Shown: piece by piece, positions 4,830 through 8,380 of the stretch
Numbering within the stretch: position 1 is the first letter of the stretch
How the letters are laid out: the number at the start of each line of letters is the position of its first letter
The notes under the pieces: generated by a model
What the model was told of the DNA's origin: nothing
Database searches by the model: none
Seen by the model: only the letters and a program-made list of their open reading frames with translations
From: an uncultured Eubacteriales bacterium
GTDB taxonomy: Bacteria > Bacillota > Clostridia > Lachnospirales > Bianqueaceae
Direction of reading: 5' to 3'
DNA length: 8,380 bases
Assembly: GCA_902782895.1 (NCBI GenBank)
Contig: CACZPA010000114.1
Span: 1 to 8,380 of the forward strand
Position numbers and translations under genes: made by a program

Positions 4830-6743
4830 ATGAAGGAGTACTCATACCGGATTCTTGTGGTGGGAAGCGGCGCGGCCGGTTACGCGGCCTGCGACCGGCT
4901 TTACATGATGGGCGCGCGTGATTTTGCCCTGGTCAGCGAAGGCCGGGAGAAAGGCACTTCCCGCAACACAGGCTCCGACAAACAGACTTATTACAAGCTG
5001 ACGCTGTCCGGCGACGAACCGGACTCTTATACGGAAATGGCGCGGACGATCTTCGAGGGCAAATCGGCCGACGGCGATCTCGCGCTGTGCGAAGCCGCCG
5101 GTTCCGTCCCTGCTTTTCTGCATCTGGCAGAGCTTGGCGTACCTTTTCCGACCAATGCGTACGGTGAATATATCGGCTACAAAACCGACCATGACCCGCG
5201 CAGCCGGGCTACATCCGCCGGGCCGCTGACCTCGAAGCTGATGACAGAGGCACTGGAAGCGGCCGTCCTTTCTCATGGCACGCCTGTGCTGGAGCCGCTC
5301 CAGATGATCCGCATTCTGGTCGACGAGGGACGGGTATACGGCATTCTTTGTCTGGATCTGCAGACGCAGGAAACGGTCCTGCTGCACTGTTCTTCGCTGA
5401 TTCTCGCGACCGGCGGGCCTGCCTGTCTGTATCAGGACAGTGTCTATCCCGCAAGCCAGCACGGCAGCACAGGTCTGGCTTTTCAGGCCGGAATCCGCGG
5501 CCGCGGGCTGACAGAATGGCAGTATGGCATGGCCTCGCTGCGTCCCCGCTGGAATGTTTCCGGCACGTATATGCAGGTCATCCCGACGTTCTATTCTACG
5601 GCGCAGGACGGTTCTGACCGCCGAGAGTTTCTGGACGACGGCTTTACGTCCCGTTCGGAGCTGTTGGGACAGATCTTTCTGAAGGGATATCAGTGGCCTT
5701 TTGACAGCCGCAAAGCCATGCACGGTTCTTCGCGTATTGATCTGATGGTCTATCGGGAGACGGTTCTGCTGGGGCGGCGTGTTTTCCTGGACTATCGGGT
5801 AAATCCCGGCGGACAGCCGCTCTCCGCGGATGCGCTGCCGGAGGAAGCCCGTAATTATCTTGTAAAGACCCTGCCGGCCGAGCTTTTTGCCGCCTCGCCT
5901 TTTGAACGTCTGGCCTATATGAACCGTCCGGCGGTGGATTTCTATCTGTCCAAGGGCGTGGATCTTGCCTCTGAACCGCTTGAGATCGCGATCTGCGCAC
6001 AGCATAACAACGGCGGTCTGGCCGTGGACAACTGGTGGCGCACGGATGTGGAAGGTATCTTCTGCATCGGCGAAGCGGCCGGTACACATGGCGTATACCG
6101 TCCCGGCGGGACCGCGCTCAACGCCGGCCAGGTCGGCGCGCTGCGTGCTGCCCGTTATATCACTGAAAAACGGCTTGATATCGCCGTTCCGGAGCTTCCG
6201 GATGCCTGCCGGGGACAGATTCAGGAAGTCCTGTCTCTGATCGAGCAGACGTCGCGCTATCCGGATTGTACTGCGTCTGTTGCCGAGGAGTATCGCCGTA
6301 AAATGAGTGCCTCCGGCGGTCCGTTCCGTTCCGCTGCCGCGATCCGGACGATTCTCGCGGAGCTTGCTCCTCTTCTTGCACACTTTGATGAAAAGATCGG
6401 CGGCAGGCCGTCTTCTGTGTTCCGTTTGTATGATCAGCTGCTCGCAAGTCAGGTCTATCTTACTGCGATGCTGGATTTTGCGGAGCATTCGGAGACAAGC
6501 CGGGGAAGCTCTGTTTCCCGTAATGATTGCGGTACACTTCCGGAGCTTGCTGTCCGTCCCGTGCCGGAGCAGTTCCGGTTTATCGAGGACAATGGCAGTC
6601 TGGACGGTTTTGTGCAGGAAATCGACCCTGCGGCGCTGCATTGTATCTGGCGTCCCGTGCATCCGATCCCGGACCGGTCAGCCGATGTTTTTGAAAACGT
6701 CTGGCGGGAATTCCGCGAACATTCTTTGATAAAGGAGCCGTAA
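4830..6743 (+). CDS. FAD-dependent oxidoreductase of the fumarate reductase/succinate dehydrogenase flavoprotein type
   Basis: This 637-residue flavoprotein has no signal peptide or membrane helix, so it is probably cytoplasmic. The N-terminal dinucleotide-binding loop VVGSGAAG spans residues 10-17. A second FAD contact, LILATGG, spans 190-196. The C-terminal FAD-closing segment runs EGIFCIGEAAGTHGVYRPGG (408-427) and then TALNAGQVGALRAARYI. QHNNGGLAVDNWWRTD (391-406) corresponds to the HxxGG region of fumarate reductases and L-aspartate oxidases. The tail contains SRGSSVSR (557-564), similar to the C-terminal SRG motif of that family. These place it in the FAD_binding_2 superfamily, which oxidises or reduces dicarboxylates, amino acids or related acids. 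It is not a standard SdhA, NadB or AprA. The ATG is 10 bases after the DUF1015 stop, with AAGGA overlapping that stop. The AEC permease follows 4 bases later. The substrate is unknown. Confidence 0.86.
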   Translation: MKEYSYRILVVGSGAAGYAACDRLYMMGARDFALVSEGREKGTSRNTGSDKQTYYKLTLSGDEPDSYTEMARTIFEGKSADGDLALCEAAGSVPAFLHLAELGVPFPTNAYGEYIGYKTDHDPRSRATSAGPLTSKLMTEALEAAVLSHGTPVLEPLQMIRILVDEGRVYGILCLDLQTQETVLLHCSSLILATGGPACLYQDSVYPASQHGSTGLAFQAGIRGRGLTEWQYGMASLRPRWNVSGTYMQVIPTFYSTAQDGSDRREFLDDGFTSRSELLGQIFLKGYQWPFDSRKAMHGSSRIDLMVYRETVLLGRRVFLDYRVNPGGQPLSADALPEEARNYLVKTLPAELFAASPFERLAYMNRPAVDFYLSKGVDLASEPLEIAICAQHNNGGLAVDNWWRTDVEGIFCIGEAAGTHGVYRPGGTALNAGQVGALRAARYITEKRLDIAVPELPDACRGQIQEVLSLIEQTSRYPDCTASVAEEYRRKMSASGGPFRSAAAIRTILAELAPLLAHFDEKIGGRPSSVFRLYDQLLASQVYLTAMLDFAEHSETSRGSSVSRNDCGTLPELAVRPVPEQFRFIEDNGSLDGFVQEIDPAALHCIWRPVHPIPDRSADVFENVWREFREHSLIKEP

Positions 6744-6747
6744 AGCC

Positions 6748-7722
6748 ATGCTGCAGAATATGCTGACCGTCGGGACGCAGGTTCTGATCCTCTTTCTTCT
6801 GATTCTGCTGGGATATATCGCCGGCAAAACCAGGCTATTTACGTCTGCGGCCGCTTCCGGAATGTCCAATATCATTCTGTATTTTGTTTCGCCGTGTATG
6901 ATCCTGAACGCGTTCCAGAGGGATTATGATCCGTCCATGCTGAAGGGGCTGCTGCTTGCTTTCGCGGCCGGTGTGATCGGCCACGGCATGGGTATTCTGC
7001 TGTCGCATCTGCTGGTACGCGACCCGGACAAACGGCGGGAATGCGTTTATCGTTTCTGTATCGTGTTCTCTAACTGCGGATACATGTCCTTCCCGCTGCA
7101 GCAGGCGTTGCTTGGCGATACCGGGGTTTTCTACGGGACGGCCTATGTGACGGTGTTCAATATTCTGATCTGGAGCTATGGAATTCTGCTGATGAGCCGG
7201 AGTATCGGCGGCAAAAAGCAAGCGGCAGGGCTCGATGCGTCGTCCGCTGACGGCAAAGTTTTTTCCGTCTCGAAGATATTGCTGAACCCGGGAATCCTGT
7301 CGGCTATTGCGGGTCTGTTTCTTTTCTTCGGATCGATCCGACTCCCGAATGTACTGGCGTCGCCGATCGCCTCAATGGCGGCTTTGAATACGCCGATGCC
7401 GATGTTCCTGATCGGTTTCTATCTGTCGAATGCCAGATTCGGCAAGATTCTGCACTCTCCGAAGGCCTATTTTGCCATCGCGATGCGGCTTCTGATCGTG
7501 CCGCTCGCCGTGGTCGGATGCTATCTGCTGTTGAATCTGCGCGGTCCGGTCCTGATCGCCTGCGCGATTGCCGCAAGCGCTCCCGCTGCCGCCATGGGGC
7601 CGATCTTCTCGGAGCGCTTTGGAGATGATACGGAAACAGCCGTCGGGCTTGTATCGCTGTCGACGGTTATCTCCATCGTAACGATGCCGATCATTGTCGG
7701 ACTCGCCCAGTCTTTCGCATAA
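6748..7722 (+). CDS. AEC family (auxin efflux carrier-type) transporter
   Basis: This 324-residue integral membrane protein has about ten hydrophobic segments in two halves separated by a polar loop (about 152-172). Family landmarks are LILLGYIAGKTRLFT (18-32), ILYFVSPCMILNAF (43-56), VFSNCGYMSFPLQQALLG (106-123), LNTPMPMFLIGFYLSNA (213-229) and ASAPAAAMGPIFSERFGDD (276-294), matching bacterial AEC permeases. Characterised relatives move malate, malonate, other organic acids or auxin-like acids, usually as exporters or uniporters. A strong AAAGGAG overlaps the end of the flavoprotein gene, and the ATG is 4 bases after its stop, so translation is probably coupled. In this context it may import the substrate or export the product of the DUF1015/flavoprotein pair. 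A terminator lies 45 bases downstream. Confidence 0.92.
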   Translation: MLQNMLTVGTQVLILFLLILLGYIAGKTRLFTSAAASGMSNIILYFVSPCMILNAFQRDYDPSMLKGLLLAFAAGVIGHGMGILLSHLLVRDPDKRRECVYRFCIVFSNCGYMSFPLQQALLGDTGVFYGTAYVTVFNILIWSYGILLMSRSIGGKKQAAGLDASSADGKVFSVSKILLNPGILSAIAGLFLFFGSIRLPNVLASPIASMAALNTPMPMFLIGFYLSNARFGKILHSPKAYFAIAMRLLIVPLAVVGCYLLLNLRGPVLIACAIAASAPAAAMGPIFSERFGDDTETAVGLVSLSTVISIVTMPIIVGLAQSFA

Positions 7723-7766
7723 GATTATGTAAACCTTTCTTGGGTTATATTTCGCATGGATTATGT

Positions 7767-7818
7767 CCCGGTACAAAGTGTACTATAGCACACATTGTAC
7801 CGGGCCGTTTTTTATTTT
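7767..7818 (+). terminator. Intrinsic terminator after the AEC gene
   Basis: CCCGGTACAA (7767-7776) pairs perfectly with TTGTACCGGG (7795-7804). After an A-A mismatch the stem continues with GTGT/ACAC (7778-7781/7790-7793). The stem is followed by CCG and the T-rich tail TTTTTTATTTT. It closes the DUF1015-flavoprotein-AEC operon. Confidence 0.93.
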
Positions 7819-7837
7819 CCTTTTATGATATTCTGGA

Positions 7838-7868
7838 TTTACAATTGGTTCTGTTGCTCAATTGTAAA
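7838..7868. promoter_or_regulatory. Perfect 10-bp inverted repeat, probable operator upstream of the XRE regulator
   Basis: TTTACAATTG (7838-7847) and CAATTGTAAA (7859-7868) are exact inverted copies around an 11-base spacer. The half-site centres are 21 bases apart, two helical turns, which suits a dimeric helix-turn-helix protein. No T-run follows. It ends one base before the likely -10 and fills the region a -35 would occupy, so a bound protein should block transcription. Autoregulation by the adjacent regulator is inferred. Confidence 0.7.
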
Positions 7869-7875
7869 CTATACT
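7845..7875 (+). promoter_or_regulatory. Likely promoter of the XRE regulator gene (weak -35)
   Basis: TATACT (7870-7875) is a good -10 about 17 bases before the TTG start. The only -35-like hexamer is TTGGTT (7845-7850) at a long 19-base spacing, and there is no extended -10. Overlap with the inverted repeat suggests a regulated or activator-assisted promoter. The predicted transcript would have a very short leader. Confidence 0.42.
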
Positions 7876-7891
7876 GAAGGGAAGATAAGGA

Positions 7892-8350
7892 TTGAATTCT
7901 GAACTTGTTCTCAATATTGTAGATCTGAATATCGCGAATCGGTTAGTCCTATTGCGATTGGAACGCAATTTTGATGACACGTACCTTGCGGGCAAGCTGA
8001 AAGTCACGGAATCTGCTTACCGTCATTATGAAGCTGCCCGACGACGGCCTTCGCTTGAATCCCTCATTATACTATCAGAACTTTATAAAGTCTCTTTGGA
8101 CGATATTGTAAAATCGAAGCCGCTGGGTGTATCCGACAGCGGAAAGGCCGCCTCCACAACAATCATCGACGACAGTGAAATACCGTATTCATACGGCAAT
8201 CCAAAGGTCAGACACTGGGCTTATCAGGAACTGCATTTTACACCGGAAGTTATCTTCAGCATCTTCTGCAAGGTTTTCCAGCTGGATCATGACGATGCTG
8301 AACTGTTGAAGGAATTTGTCCGTTTTCTCAACTCCCGCAATAAGACCTGA
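7892..8350 (+). CDS. XRE family helix-turn-helix transcriptional regulator with unrecognised C-terminal region
   Basis: This is a 152-residue DNA-binding protein. Residues about 14-74 form a Cro/C1-type helix-turn-helix: ANRLVLLRLERNFD, then YLAGKLKVTESAYRHYEAAR (31-50) with the recognition helix around 39-48, and PSLESLIILSELYKVSLDDI (53-72). A polar linker (about 76-95) leads to a C-terminal part with aromatic and acidic residues (NPKVRHWAYQELHFTPEVIF, then FQLDHDDAELLKEFVRFL) that I do not recognise; it may be a dimerisation or ligand module. The start is TTG at 7892, about 10 bases after AAGGG, with no in-frame ATG nearby. The gene is visibly richer in A+T than its neighbours. It probably binds the inverted repeat just upstream. 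No downstream target gene is visible within the window. Confidence 0.8.
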   Translation: MNSELVLNIVDLNIANRLVLLRLERNFDDTYLAGKLKVTESAYRHYEAARRRPSLESLIILSELYKVSLDDIVKSKPLGVSDSGKAASTTIIDDSEIPYSYGNPKVRHWAYQELHFTPEVIFSIFCKVFQLDHDDAELLKEFVRFLNSRNKT

Positions 8351-8380
8351 CACACCAAAAAGAGCCGGGACACACAGGAA

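Noticed and set aside
3764..4831. Open frame of about 355 codons on the minus strand opposite the DUF1015 gene
   Set aside because: Low-complexity, motif-free translation fully inside a convincing plus-strand gene, with no matching promoter or ribosome binding site.
4842..6662. Long open frame of about 600 codons on the minus strand, opposite the flavoprotein gene
   Set aside because: The product is Arg/Gln/His-rich with no domain motifs, and the plus-strand frame has clear FAD motifs, a ribosome binding site and operon context. It is a shadow of G+C-rich codon usage.
8351..8380. Start of a possible intrinsic terminator (AAAAAGAGCCGGGA) after the regulator gene
   Set aside because: The window ends before any complementary right arm, so a hairpin cannot be shown.
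1..8380. CRISPR array, insertion sequence or phage module
   Set aside because: No regularly spaced repeats of suitable length, no transposase, integrase or phage-structural motifs, and no terminal inverted repeats with target duplications were seen on either strand.

Overview
The window looks like chromosomal DNA of a moderately high-G+C member of the Firmicutes, most likely a clostridial anaerobe (Lachnospiraceae or a close relative). This rests on strong AGGAGG-type ribosome binding sites, sigma-A promoters of the TTGACA-17-TATAAT type, a tRNA gene without an encoded CCA end, MEP-pathway isoprenoid synthesis (IspE), and an ECF transporter S component without its own energising module. The placement is inferred from gene content and signals. 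No taxonomic marker gene is present.

Left block (1-2200, all minus strand): the 5' part of a short-chain dehydrogenase resembling gluconate 5-dehydrogenase, with its own promoter; then ispE; then a membrane-anchored alpha/beta-hydrolase-like protein. The hydrolase-like gene is transcribed first and ispE follows after a 33-nt gap, so the two probably form one transcript. The hydrolase-like protein has the fold's landmarks, but all three catalytic triad positions appear to be replaced. A short intergenic region after ispE carries a 19-bp tandem repeat with inverted flanks.

Middle block (2201-3505): a compact divergent promoter region separates the left block from a plus-strand unit. This unit encodes a DUF4430 (transcobalamin-C-terminal-like) membrane-anchored protein and an ECF S component, a likely surface-binding plus uptake pair. 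A perfect 8-bp hairpin lies in its leader. A consensus promoter starts 4 nt after the S-component stop and drives tRNA-Ser(UGA), which ends in a strong intrinsic terminator.

Right block (3524-7722): three tightly packed genes on the plus strand encode a DUF1015 protein, a fumarate-reductase-type FAD protein and an AEC (auxin efflux carrier family) permease, followed by a strong terminator. No separate promoter is evident before DUF1015, so readthrough from the tRNA-Ser unit is one possible source of expression. The set suggests a small pathway acting on an organic or amino acid and moving it across the membrane. The substrate is unknown.

Last, an XRE-type regulator with a TTG start and an unrecognised C-terminal region sits behind a perfect 10-bp inverted repeat in its promoter region. 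Its DNA is more A+T-rich than its neighbours. The most interesting items are the DUF1015-flavoprotein-AEC operon next to tRNA-Ser, the apparently dead hydrolase, and the DUF4430/ECF pair with its leader hairpin.
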